Source of the DNA: Nocardioides silvaticus
GTDB lineage: Bacteria; Actinomycetota; Actinomycetes; Propionibacteriales; Nocardioidaceae
DNA: 64,000 bases
Assembly (NCBI RefSeq): GCF_003160695.1
Contig: NZ_QGDD01000001.1
Coordinates: forward strand, 62,001-126,000
Reading direction: 5' to 3'
Shown here in pieces: positions 33,556 to 42,125 of the stretch. Position 1 is the first letter of the stretch, and each line of letters opens with the position of its first letter. The position numbers and the translations under genes were made by a program. The notes beneath the pieces are model-generated. The model made no database searches. It worked only from the letters and a program-made list of their open reading frames with translations, and was not told the origin of the DNA.

Positions 33556-33650
33556 TTCCCAGGTCTGGATCGCAATTCGCCGGCTGACACTCGTGGGGTG
33601 TCGGTGACGACCTCTACGGTGGCTGGACCGACGAGAAGCGAGGTGCTCGC

Positions 33651-35030
33651 ATGACCAGCACGATCGAACCGGGGCTTGGCTGGGACCCCACCACCCTCCA
33701 CCAGAGGTACGACGAGGTGCGCGCCTACACCGAGACGCTGGCCGCGCCGCTCTCACCCGAGGACCAGACGGTCCAGTCGATGCCCGACGTCTCTCCCACC
33801 AAGTGGCACCGCGCGCACGTGACGTGGTTCTTCGAGACCTTCGTGCTCGCGGACAACGAACCGGAGTTCGCGCCCTTCCAGGACAAGTACTGGTTCCTCT
33901 TCAACAGCTACTACGAGGGCATCGGCCCGCGCTACAGCCGCCCCGACCGCGGACTGGTCAGCCGACCGGGCGCCCACGACGTCGGCTGCTACCGCAGCAA
34001 CGTCGACGACCGGATGCGTGACCTGATCGACCGGCTCGACGAGGGCACGCTGACGAAGCTGGCGGACACCATCGAGCTCGGCTTCCACCACGAGCAGCAG
34101 CACCAGGAGCTGCTGCTGATGGATATCAAGCACGTCCTGTCCCGCAACCCCCTCCAGCCCGCCTACGCCGGCAGCCCGCCCCCGCAGTCGACGCCCGACA
34201 CGATGGGATGGGTCGAGGTCGACGGCGGCCTGGTCGAGGTCGGCCACGAGGGCGACGGGTTCTGCTTCGACAACGAGCTGCCCCGTCACGAGCAGTGGCT
34301 GCGGCCGTTCCGGATCGCCGACCGGCTCGTGACCAACGGCGAGTGGCTCGACTTCATGGCCGACGGCGGCTACCGCCGTCACGAGCTCTGGCTCTCCGAC
34401 GGCTGGACCAGGATCCAGACGGAGGGCTGGGCGGCGCCGTTCTACTGGACCGAGGTCGACGGCGTGTGGTTCGAGCACACCCTCCACGGCACCTGGCCGG
34501 TCAACCCGGGCCTCCCGGTCAGCCACGTCAGCTTCTACGAGGCAGAGGCCTATGCCACCTGGGCCGGAAAGCGGCTGCCCAGCGAGGCGGAGTGGGAGCA
34601 CGCAGTGGTCTCGACAGGCTCGACCACCGGGGACGGCTCGACCACCGGGGACGGCTCGACCACCGGGGACGGCTCGACCACCGGGGACGGCTCGACCAGC
34701 AGCAGCGTCACCGGCAACCTCGCCAACAGCACGAGCTGGCACCCCGAGGCCGCAGGGCCCGCTGACGGCGGGCTGCGGCAGGTGTTCGGCGACTGCTGGG
34801 AGTGGACGTCCTCGGCCTACCACCCCTACCCCGGCTTCCACCCGCCCGCAGGCGCGATCGGCGAGTACAACGGAAAGTTCATGAGCAACCAGATGGTGCT
34901 GCGGGGCGGCTGCGCCCTGACGCCGGCCGGCCACGCGCGGGCGACGTACCGCAACTTCTTCCCGCACCAGTCGCGCTGGGCGCTCTCCGGGGTCCGGCTC
35001 GCCGACGACGGAGCGGGGGCGGCCGCGTGA
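33651..35030 (+). CDS. egtB: Ergothioneine biosynthesis sulfoxide synthase EgtB
   Basis: An iron enzyme of 459 residues that joins a cysteine-containing thiol to hercynine using oxygen. The N-terminal DinB-like domain carries the probable iron ligands His53 (KWHRAHVTWFF) and the HxxxH pair His147/His151 (FHHEQQHQELLLMDIKH); the C-terminal half is an FGE-sulfatase domain ending in LRGGCALTPAGHARATYRN. Mycobacterial-type EgtB uses gamma-glutamylcysteine. Unusual: residues about 318-351 are a low-complexity insert made of four TTGDGS units, encoded by an 18-bp tandem repeat, in the loop between EAEWEHA and GNLANSTSW. It is coupled to egtD by a GTGA overlap. Confidence 0.93.
   Translation: MTSTIEPGLGWDPTTLHQRYDEVRAYTETLAAPLSPEDQTVQSMPDVSPTKWHRAHVTWFFETFVLADNEPEFAPFQDKYWFLFNSYYEGIGPRYSRPDRGLVSRPGAHDVGCYRSNVDDRMRDLIDRLDEGTLTKLADTIELGFHHEQQHQELLLMDIKHVLSRNPLQPAYAGSPPPQSTPDTMGWVEVDGGLVEVGHEGDGFCFDNELPRHEQWLRPFRIADRLVTNGEWLDFMADGGYRRHELWLSDGWTRIQTEGWAAPFYWTEVDGVWFEHTLHGTWPVNPGLPVSHVSFYEAEAYATWAGKRLPSEAEWEHAVVSTGSTTGDGSTTGDGSTTGDGSTTGDGSTSSSVTGNLANSTSWHPEAAGPADGGLRQVFGDCWEWTSSAYHPYPGFHPPAGAIGEYNGKFMSNQMVLRGGCALTPAGHARATYRNFFPHQSRWALSGVRLADDGAGAAA
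34607..34629. repeat. Dispersed 23-bp repeat, copy 2 (inside egtB)
   Basis: Identical over 23 bp to 19968-19990. Here it is read in frame and opens the low-complexity insert of EgtB; its right part is the first unit of the tandem array. Confidence 0.65.
34617..34698. repeat. 18-bp tandem repeat within egtB
   Basis: Four exact copies of GGCTCGACCACCGGGGAC (34617-34634, 34635-34652, 34653-34670, 34671-34688) and a 10-bp partial fifth copy. Because the unit is 18 bp, changes in copy number keep the frame; each unit adds six residues. Confidence 0.95.
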
Positions 35031-36001
35031 ACGCCCCCAAGGTCGACATCCTGCTCGCCGCCGACTGGGCGGCGAGCGGACTGGTGCAGGACGTCCGCCG
35101 CGGGCTCGGGTCCCAGCCGCGCACACTGCCGCCGAAATGGCTGTACGACGAGGCCGGCTCCCGGCTCTTCGACGAGATCACCCGGTTGCCGGAGTACTAC
35201 CCCACCGAGTGCGAGCGGACCATCCTCCGCGAGGCGGCCGCGGAGATCGCCGCCACGTCGCACGCGACGACGGTCGTCGAGCTCGGCAGCGGCACCAGCG
35301 ACAAGACCCGCCTGCTGCTGGACGCCTACGCGGATGCCGGGCACCTCGAGCGGTTCGTGCCGGTGGACGTCTCCGAGGAGACGCTCCGGGAGGCGGCCGA
35401 CATGCTGGCAGCGCGCTACCCGACGACGTCGGTGGAGGCCGTCGTCGGCGACTTCACGCTGCACCTGGGGCATCTCGCACGCTACGGGCGCAAGCTCATC
35501 GCGTTCCTCGGCGGCACGATCGGCAACCTCTACGTCGAGGAGCGTGCCGCGTTCCTCGGCGCGCTCGCCGACTCCATGGCCGACGACGACGAGCTCCTGC
35601 TCGGCACCGACCTGGTCAAGGAGGCGGACCGGCTGATCACCGCGTACGACGACCCCGGGGGCGTCACCGAGGCCTTCGTGAAGAACAGCCTGCACGTCCT
35701 CAACCGCGAGCTCGGCGCCGACTTCGACCCGGACGCGTTCTCCTACGTGCCGTTCTGGGACCGCCGGATGCAGCGGATGGACCTGCGGCTTCGCGCCGAG
35801 ATGCCACAGCACGTCGCCCTCCCCGGCGCCGGCATCGAGCTCGACCTGGCCTCGGGCGAGGAGATCCGGGTCGAGATCTCGACGAAGTTCACCCCGGAGG
35901 GGCTGCGCAAGGAGCTCGAGGCGGTCGGCCTCCGCGTCGCCCGGACGTGGACCGATCCCACCGACAGCTTCGCGGTCACGCTGGCCCGGAAGACGAGCTA
36001 G
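35027..36001 (+). CDS. egtD: L-histidine N(alpha)-methyltransferase EgtD
   Basis: A 324-residue SAM-dependent methyltransferase that trimethylates histidine to hercynine, the substrate of EgtB. PKWLYDEAGSRLFDEITRLP with EYYPTECE is the EgtD N-terminal signature, VVELGSGTSDKT the SAM site, FLGGTIGNL the conserved middle motif. Normal length for the family. The start is GTG 35027 within GTGA, overlapping the egtB stop. No egtC or egtE follows; the next gene is an MFS transporter on the other strand. Confidence 0.95.
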   Translation: MNAPKVDILLAADWAASGLVQDVRRGLGSQPRTLPPKWLYDEAGSRLFDEITRLPEYYPTECERTILREAAAEIAATSHATTVVELGSGTSDKTRLLLDAYADAGHLERFVPVDVSEETLREAADMLAARYPTTSVEAVVGDFTLHLGHLARYGRKLIAFLGGTIGNLYVEERAAFLGALADSMADDDELLLGTDLVKEADRLITAYDDPGGVTEAFVKNSLHVLNRELGADFDPDAFSYVPFWDRRMQRMDLRLRAEMPQHVALPGAGIELDLASGEEIRVEISTKFTPEGLRKELEAVGLRVARTWTDPTDSFAVTLARKTS

Positions 36002-36009
36002 CGACCCGG

Positions 36010-37500
36010 TCAGCGTGCGGCGCCGGAGCCCTCGACCGTGGCACCCGCCGCGGCGAGCGGGCCCGCGCCGTCCGGGTCCGACACGCGGCGCGGGATCGTG
36101 GCGGCGATCGCGACCCCCACGAACGCCGCGAACGCGGCGACGACGAAGCACATCTGGAACGCGTGCTCGCTCGGCAGCTCGACGGGGCCGAGGGCGATCG
36201 TGTCGCTGGTCAGCACGGTGCCCATGACGGCGGCCGCCAGCGTGGTTCCGACCGAGCGCATCAGCGCGTTCAGTCCGACGGCCGCCGCGGCCTCCCGGGG
36301 CGGGGCGGCGTCGAGGATCAGCGTCGGCATCGCGGCGTACCCGATGCCGACGCCGGCCGACGCCAGGCAGCCGGCGAGCGTCAGCTGCCACGCCGCACCC
36401 ATGAGCAGCAGGCTGACGAGGTAGGCGGCACCGAGCACGGCCCCGCCGGCCATCAGGGTCGCCTTGGCGCCCACCCGGCCGATCAAGGCACCGGACACCG
36501 GCGAGAGCAGCATCATGACGATGCCGCCCGGCGCCATCCAGAGCCCGGCCTCGAGGATCGTCTGGCCGAGGCCGTAGCCGGTCTCGGGCGGGGCCTGCAG
36601 CAGCTGCGGCAGGACGATCGCCTGCGCCATCATGCCGAAGCCGATCGCGACCGCCGCGATGTTGGTGAGCAGGACCGGCCGCTGAGCGGTCGTGCGCAGG
36701 TCGACCAGCGGGTCGCTGCAGCGCAGCTCGAACGCCCCCCACACGACCAGCACGAGCAGGCCTGCAGCGACGGCACCGAGGGTGCGAGGGTCGGTCCAGC
36801 CCCACGAGTTGCCCTTCGAGACGCCGACCAGCAGGCTCACCAGGCCGACGGCGAGCCCGAGCGTGCCGGCCAGGTCGAGGCGGCCGGGATGACCGTCGTG
36901 CACGTGGGGGACGGCGATCCCGATCAGCACCACCACGGCGGCGGCGAGACCGGCGGCGATCCAGAACAGCCCGTGCCAGTGGCCGCTGTCGGCGATCCAG
37001 GCGGCCAGCGGAAGGCCGATCGCACCGCCGACACCGAGGGTCGCGCTCATCGCCGCGACCGAGGTCGCGGCCATCTTCGGCGGCACGATCTCGCGGATCA
37101 GCGAGATCGCGACCGGGATGAAGCCCATCGCCAGCCCCTGGAGCGTACGGCCGGCGAGCATGGGCACCAGCGAGTCCGACAGGGCGCAGACCAGGGATCC
37201 GACGAGGAGGGTGGCGGCGTTGGCCACGAGCACCCGCTGCTTGCCGACCAGGTCGGCCACCCGGCCCGCCACCGGCATCGACACCGCCCCCGCGAGCAAC
37301 GTCACCGTGATCACCCAGGCGGTGTCGCTCGGCGCAGCGTCGAGCAGCCTCGGCAGCTCGCTCTGGATCGGGATCACCATCGTCTGCGTGGTCGCGGCCG
37401 CGAGGCCCCCGAAGCAGAGCGCGGCGACCGCCAGCAACGGGTTGCGGGCGATCTCGACGGGTTCGGCGCTCTGCTGCACGGTCTGCTCCTCCTGGTCCAC
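36010..37500 (-). CDS. MFS drug transporter, DHA2 (EmrB/QacA) family
   Basis: A 496-residue exporter with 14 predicted membrane helices. AGRVADLVGKQRVLV is motif A after helix 2 and ATLGVGGAIGLPLAAWI is motif C of drug/H+ antiporters. Charged termini are cytoplasmic. Start GTG 37500. It is divergent from a MarR regulator, with a MarR-type operator between the two starts, the classic arrangement for a drug-inducible efflux pump. It ends 8 bp from the egtD stop, tail to tail. Confidence 0.88.
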   Translation of the reverse strand: MDQEEQTVQQSAEPVEIARNPLLAVAALCFGGLAAATTQTMVIPIQSELPRLLDAAPSDTAWVITVTLLAGAVSMPVAGRVADLVGKQRVLVANAATLLVGSLVCALSDSLVPMLAGRTLQGLAMGFIPVAISLIREIVPPKMAATSVAAMSATLGVGGAIGLPLAAWIADSGHWHGLFWIAAGLAAAVVVLIGIAVPHVHDGHPGRLDLAGTLGLAVGLVSLLVGVSKGNSWGWTDPRTLGAVAAGLLVLVVWGAFELRCSDPLVDLRTTAQRPVLLTNIAAVAIGFGMMAQAIVLPQLLQAPPETGYGLGQTILEAGLWMAPGGIVMMLLSPVSGALIGRVGAKATLMAGGAVLGAAYLVSLLLMGAAWQLTLAGCLASAGVGIGYAAMPTLILDAAPPREAAAAVGLNALMRSVGTTLAAAVMGTVLTSDTIALGPVELPSEHAFQMCFVVAAFAAFVGVAIAATIPRRVSDPDGAGPLAAAGATVEGSGAAR

Positions 37501-37522
37501 GGCCTGTGCATCCTACATATGC

Positions 37523-37535
37523 TTGTCTTCGACAA
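37523..37535. promoter_or_regulatory. MarR-type operator
   Basis: TTGTC-TTC-GACAA, perfect 5-bp arms with the TTGTC/GACAA halves common in MarR sites. It is centred in the 63-bp region between the MFS and MarR starts. Confidence 0.6.
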
Positions 37536-37563
37536 CTAATCGCTGGGCTCTATCCTCGAGATC

Positions 37564-38037
37564 GTGGCCGCTCCCGACGACATCGACGACGCGCTCCTGC
37601 GCGCGCTCGGTGACGAGCTGATCCGGCTCGGTCGCCGCCGGCTGACGACCTACCGCGACGCCCAGCTGGAGAACTCGGCGTTCAAGATCCTCTGGCTGCT
37701 CGTCGAGTCCGGCCCCTCGACGCTCAAGGAGATCGCCGAGCAGCTCCAGCTCGAGCAGTCGACGATCAACCGGCAGGTGCACGCCGCGATCGATCGCGGC
37801 CTGGTCGAGCGCTTCCCGAGCGAGGAGCGGACGGCCCTGCTGGTGCGGGCCACGCCGGAAGGCGAGGAGGCCTACCGGCACGACGCCGGGCTCCGGGCCG
37901 CGGTGATGCGCGCGGCGCTGGCCGAGCTCGGGGCGGACGTCGCCGGCCGGGTGGTGGCCGACCTCCGTGCGCTCAACGACGCCTTCGACCGGGCGCAGGC
38001 GAACGCCGACCGGCCGGCGGTCGACAGCACCCGCTAG
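37564..38037 (+). CDS. MarR family transcriptional regulator
   Basis: A 157-residue winged-helix regulator. ENSAFKILWLLVESGPSTLK, EIAEQLQLEQSTINRQVHAA and VERFPSEERTALLVRATPEG give the helix-turn-helix and beta-wing. Start GTG 37564. It is divergent from the DHA2 exporter and very likely represses both through the TTGTC/GACAA operator. Confidence 0.88.
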   Translation: MAAPDDIDDALLRALGDELIRLGRRRLTTYRDAQLENSAFKILWLLVESGPSTLKEIAEQLQLEQSTINRQVHAAIDRGLVERFPSEERTALLVRATPEGEEAYRHDAGLRAAVMRAALAELGADVAGRVVADLRALNDAFDRAQANADRPAVDSTR

Positions 38038-38041
38038 CGCG

Positions 38042-38776
38042 CTAGGGGGTGTCCTCGGCGGACCAGCGGACGTCCTCGCGGATCACCCGGGCCGGGCAGC
38101 CGGCCACCGCCGTGCTCGGGGGCACCTTCTGGCCGCGCACCATCGCCCGGGTCCCGACCACGGCGCCGTCGCCGATCTCGCAGTGGCCCGTGACGATCGC
38201 CTCGCGCCCGAGCCAGACGTGGCTGCCGAGCCGGACGTGCGCGCCGTACGGGTTGATCCGCATGCCGGTCGCCGCGTCCTCGAGCCGGTGCATGTCGTCG
38301 GTCGCGACATAGACGTTCGCCGCCCACAGCTGGTCGGCGCCCGCGATGATCGTCCCGCCGTTGCGGGCATCGACGATCGCGCACCGGGTCGCGATGGTCT
38401 CGGCGTTGAGGACGATCGTCGAGTGGGCGCCGCAGTAGATCTCGGACCCGGTGAACGCGCTGCGCGGGCCGAGGAACACCGTTGCGCCGTCCCCGCCCAC
38501 CAGCAGCGAGGCCATGTTGTTGCACGGGCTGGCGGCGACGATGAGCACGTCGGAGAACTCGTAGTAGGTCAGCGTGTCGACGAGCTTGCCCGGCAGGTCG
38601 ACGGAGGCGACGCCGTCACCGAGGTAGAGCGCGTTGCCCCGCTCGTGCCACCAGGCGGGCAGCGGTCCGGTGACCAGGCGCACCGGCGTGTCCGCGAGGA
38701 TGTCGGCGTCGACCCCTGCGGCGACCAGGCGGGCGCGGTGCTCGTCGGCGAGCGCCGACGAACGGGTCCACGGCAT
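38042..38776 (-). CDS. Left-handed beta-helix (hexapeptide) transferase-like protein
   Basis: A 244-residue protein whose residues about 95-235 are hexapeptide repeats (GSEIYCGAHSTIVLNAETIA, NPYGAHVRLGSHVWLGREAI, ending TAVAGCPARVIRED), the fold of acetyltransferases such as CatB, WbbJ and NodL. The N-terminal 90 residues form a separate region with LPAWWHERGNALYLG. Acceptor unknown. ATG 38776 is the first reasonable start; the frame is open far upstream into the helicase gene but without a start context. Confidence 0.75.
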   Translation of the reverse strand: MPWTRSSALADEHRARLVAAGVDADILADTPVRLVTGPLPAWWHERGNALYLGDGVASVDLPGKLVDTLTYYEFSDVLIVAASPCNNMASLLVGGDGATVFLGPRSAFTGSEIYCGAHSTIVLNAETIATRCAIVDARNGGTIIAGADQLWAANVYVATDDMHRLEDAATGMRINPYGAHVRLGSHVWLGREAIVTGHCEIGDGAVVGTRAMVRGQKVPPSTAVAGCPARVIREDVRWSAEDTP

Positions 38777-38798
38777 GCCGGACAGTGTGCACCAATCG

Positions 38799-40946
38799 TC
38801 AGAAGAGGGCGGCGGCTTCCCGCTTCTCGAGCGCGGCGGTGAGCAGGCCCACCAGCGCCTCCAGCTGCAGGTCGAAGCCGCCGTCACCCTCCTGGACCTC
38901 GGCGTCGAGGGCGCGCGCGGCCAGCCCGGCCTTGCTGCCGATGAGCTCGGCGACCCGGGTGTCGATGGTCTGGGTCGCGATGACCCGCCACGCGGTGACC
39001 GGTTCGGTCTGGCCGATCCGGTGCACCCGGTCGATCGCCTGGGTCTGCTCGGCGTCGGTCCACGACAGCTCGGCGAGCACCAGGTTGGAGGCCACCTGCA
39101 GGTTGATGCCGACACCCGCGGCGGTCAGCGAGCAGACGATGATCTGCACGTCCGGGTCGTTGGTGAAGGAGTCGATGGCCTTCTCCCGTGCCGACTTGCT
39201 CTGGTCGCCGCGGATCGAGACCGAGCCGATGCCGCGGGCCGCGAACGTCTCCTCCGCGATGTCCATGACGTCGATGTGCTTGGCGAAGAACACGACCTTG
39301 CCGGCGTTGCGGGCGAGCTGGGCGGCGTAGTCGGCGGCCAGCCCGGCCTTGGCCTGACCGATCCGGCGCAGCATCCCGAAGACGTTCTCCCCCGACTCCG
39401 TCGAGATGTCCTCGCGCTCCCAGATGGCGACCAGACGCACCAGGTCGTGGTCGATGCCCTCGACCAACGACTGGTTGCGCCGGGTCTCCAGGGCGCGGTC
39501 GTAGCGCTCGACGAGACGGCGGGCCAGGTCCTCCTCCGCCTTGCGGATCGACCGGCCGGCCTCGCCCTCGAGCTCGACCGGCACGTCGGCGATCCGGCGG
39601 GCCGGGATGTCGGAGGCCACGTCGACCTTGCGCCGACGCACGATGCCCATGTCGACGACGATCTGCCGCGCGACCGGGTAGAAGGAGCGGTCTGCCGGGG
39701 TCAGCCCGGTCTCGTCGAGCTCGGCCATCAGCTCGCCGAGCGGCTTCTTGTCGTCGATCCAGCCGAGGAACTGCCAGATCGCGCGGAAGTCCTCGATGTC
39801 GTTGATGAGCGGGGTGCCGGTCAGCGCCATCAGCAGCGGCCGCGGCACCCGCTTGCGGATCCGCTCGGCGAGCTCGAGCACGTTCTGCGAGCGCTGGGAG
39901 GTCTTGTTCTTGATGTAGTGCGCCTCGTCGACGATCATCCCGCGGAAGCCGTGCTGGCCGAGCCAGCCGAGGTGGCGGTCGAGGATCTCGTAGTTGACCA
40001 CGAACACGTCGGCGAAGCCGTCGACGTCCATCGCGTCGCCGTGGAGCACGGTGGCGCGCCGGCTGGGCGTCCAGATCTCGACCTCACGGGCCCAGTTGGT
40101 CTTGACGACGTTGGGCACCGCCACCAGCAGCGGGTAGGCGCCGGCGACCTGGGCGGCGAGCAGCGCCTGGGCGGTCTTGCCGAGACCGGGCTCGTCGGCG
40201 AGCAGGAACGTGCGGTGGCCTTCGGCGGCCGCCTCGACCATCCGCGCCTGGTGGGCCATCAGCTCGCGTCCCGGGGGCAGCATGATGAGGCCCGCTTCCT
40301 CCGGCTCGGGCAGCTCCATGCACACCGGTGCCCCGGGCGTGGTGTCCTCGAAGGACCGGAACAGCGGCCCGAGGAGCTCCCACGTCGCGAGCCGGCCGCT
40401 GGGCTTGCGGGCCGGGGTCGCGGCGTCGAAGTCCGGCACGAGGAAGGGGTTGGCCAGCTGGCGAGCGATCACCGACTGTGGGATCGCGCGCCGCTCGGCG
40501 AGCACGGCATCGGGGTCGAGGGCCGGCTCGGGCTCGGGATCCGGTACGTCGTAGCCGGCCCGGCGCTGGAGCTCGCGCTTGAGCTCCTCGGCCGACTCCG
40601 AGACCTCGGCGTCCTCGGCGAGCAGGTCGAACAGCCGCGGGTCGGCGGCGGCGGTCTGGGCGAGGATCGTCGCGATCCCGTCGAGCCGCTTCAGCTCCTC
40701 GCCGCGCTTGGCGTCGGAGATCGACTCGTCGGCCTTGACCCGGATCCGCTCCTCGCGGGCGAGCAGGGCGACGACCTGGTACTTGGTGCGCACGTCCGGC
40801 ATCGCGGAGCGGCGGGCGACGGCCGCCTCGACCTCACGCACGACCCGTGCGAGGACAGGGATGATCCCGGTCTCGTCGCGTCGTGCGGTCTTGGTGCCGC
40901 CGCGGCGGTTGTTCTGCGCAGGTCTGCGCTGGCTTCCTCGAGCCAC
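38799..40946 (-). CDS. SNF2-family DEAD/DEAH-box helicase
   Basis: A 715-residue SNF2 ATPase. Motif I is DEPGLGKTAQ, motif II VDEAHYIKN, motif III MALTGTPLIND; the second lobe has VVFFAKHIDVMD, VCSLTAAGVGINLQ and the motif VI region TQAIDRVHRIGQTEPV. The N-terminal 180 residues are helical and charged, without a zinc finger. SNF2 proteins move along double-stranded DNA in repair or chromatin-like remodelling. The start GTG 40946 has AGGGA 5 bases upstream; the frame is open to 41030 with no better start. Confidence 0.85.
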   Translation of the reverse strand: MARGSQRRPAQNNRRGGTKTARRDETGIIPVLARVVREVEAAVARRSAMPDVRTKYQVVALLAREERIRVKADESISDAKRGEELKRLDGIATILAQTAAADPRLFDLLAEDAEVSESAEELKRELQRRAGYDVPDPEPEPALDPDAVLAERRAIPQSVIARQLANPFLVPDFDAATPARKPSGRLATWELLGPLFRSFEDTTPGAPVCMELPEPEEAGLIMLPPGRELMAHQARMVEAAAEGHRTFLLADEPGLGKTAQALLAAQVAGAYPLLVAVPNVVKTNWAREVEIWTPSRRATVLHGDAMDVDGFADVFVVNYEILDRHLGWLGQHGFRGMIVDEAHYIKNKTSQRSQNVLELAERIRKRVPRPLLMALTGTPLINDIEDFRAIWQFLGWIDDKKPLGELMAELDETGLTPADRSFYPVARQIVVDMGIVRRRKVDVASDIPARRIADVPVELEGEAGRSIRKAEEDLARRLVERYDRALETRRNQSLVEGIDHDLVRLVAIWEREDISTESGENVFGMLRRIGQAKAGLAADYAAQLARNAGKVVFFAKHIDVMDIAEETFAARGIGSVSIRGDQSKSAREKAIDSFTNDPDVQIIVCSLTAAGVGINLQVASNLVLAELSWTDAEQTQAIDRVHRIGQTEPVTAWRVIATQTIDTRVAELIGSKAGLAARALDAEVQEGDGGFDLQLEALVGLLTAALEKREAAALF

Positions 40947-40973
40947 TGATGTCCCTACGTTCGTGCCGATCGT

Positions 40974-40987
40974 CTGTCGATCGACAG
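40974..40987. promoter_or_regulatory. 14-bp palindrome upstream of the SNF2 helicase
   Basis: CTGTCGATCGACAG is a perfect palindrome 27 bp upstream of the helicase start. The rest of the 132-bp gap (40947-41078) holds one more inverted repeat, GCGGAC-TGCG-GTCCGC. Confidence 0.45.
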
Positions 40988-41078
40988 GTGAGGTCGCGGA
41001 CTGCGGTCCGCAGGGCCGCGGGCCGGGCACTCAGAGGGCCGGTGTCCTGCGGCAGGTCAATCTTAGCAGCGCCCGGGC

Positions 41079-41483
41079 TCAGCCGTCGCGGGCGTCGAGC
41101 TCGGCGAGCAGGCGCTTCGGCGCCACCCGCCGGTACGACGCGTCGACCAGCTCGGCGACCTCTGCCCAGTCGACCCCGGGGTCGGCCAGGTCGAGCGCGC
41201 GGCCGCCGTACGGCCCGTAGTAGGCCGGCACGAAGAACCGCTCGTCCTCCTCGATCGCGGGCAGGTCGACCGGGTCGGGGGTGAAGATGAGCGCGCTGGG
41301 GACCTGCCGGTGGTTGCCCGGGCTCAGCTTCTCCGAGCCGCCGTAGACCGCGAAGATCTTGCCGGCCCGGAACGTCGGCCGGCCGTGGGAGACCCGCTCC
41401 TCGACGCCCGGCAGCGCCCGGCAGACGTCGCGCAGCCGCACCAGCACCGGATCGTCGTCGCTGAACATCGGCGGGTGGGTCAC
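41079..41483 (-). CDS. MmcQ/YjbR family protein
   Basis: A 134-residue protein of the YjbR fold: VCRALPGVEERVSHGRPTFR, KIFAVYGG, RFFVPAYYGPYGGRALDL and a C-terminal helix with SYRRVAPKRLLAEL. Function unknown. The GTG start (41483) overlaps the stop of the LysE gene (GTGA), so the two are coupled. Confidence 0.8.
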   Translation of the reverse strand: MTHPPMFSDDDPVLVRLRDVCRALPGVEERVSHGRPTFRAGKIFAVYGGSEKLSPGNHRQVPSALIFTPDPVDLPAIEEDERFFVPAYYGPYGGRALDLADPGVDWAEVAELVDASYRRVAPKRLLAELDARDG

Positions 41484-42121
41484 TCGGCGACCGCCATCGT
41501 CGTGCCGAGGCCGACCATCATCACTCCCCCGGCGGTGCCGAGCCGGTCGAGCCGGTGCGGGCGTCGCGAGAACCAGTCGCGTGCCTTCCCCGCCGCCAGC
41601 GCCCAGACGCTGTCGCTCGCGATCGCCATCGCGCCGAACACCAGGCCGAGCAGGGCGAGCGCGACGCCCGCGCTGCCGGCCGCCTCGTTGGTGAACTGCG
41701 GCAGGAACGCCACGAAGAACACGATCGTCTTGGGGTTGGTGGCGCCGACGATGACGCCGGTGCGCACGGAGGCCAACGCGGTGGACCGGACCGGGAGGTC
41801 GTCGGCGGCGCGCTCGAGCGCGAGCCGGGCGTCCTTGCGGTGCCGGATCGCCTGCACGCCGAGGTAGATGACGTAGGCGGCGCCGACGAGCTTGATGACG
41901 GTGTAGGCCGTCGCCGAGGCGGCCACGACCGCGCCGAGGCCGACGGCGACGAGGAGCACCTGGGCCATCAGCCCGAGCCCGTTGCCGACCACGGAGAGCA
42001 GGGCGTCACGCCGGCCGACGGTCAACGCGCGTCCGATCGTGAAGAGCAGGCTCGGTCCCGGCACCTGGATGAAGAGGATCGAGGCGACGACGAACGCGAG
42101 CCACTGGCTGGACGACGGCAC
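41480..42121 (-). CDS. LysE/RhtB family amino-acid exporter
   Basis: A 213-residue membrane protein with six helices. FIQVPGPSLLFTIGRALTVG is the LysE-family N-terminal motif and TGVIVGATNPKTIVFFVAFL the central one. Such carriers export amino acids and related small molecules. ATG 42121 is 4 bp after the bfr stop on the same strand, so it could be read through from bfd-bfr. Confidence 0.85.
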   Translation of the reverse strand: MPSSSQWLAFVVASILFIQVPGPSLLFTIGRALTVGRRDALLSVVGNGLGLMAQVLLVAVGLGAVVAASATAYTVIKLVGAAYVIYLGVQAIRHRKDARLALERAADDLPVRSTALASVRTGVIVGATNPKTIVFFVAFLPQFTNEAAGSAGVALALLGLVFGAMAIASDSVWALAAGKARDWFSRRPHRLDRLGTAGGVMMVGLGTTMAVAE

Positions 42122-42125
42122 CCGA

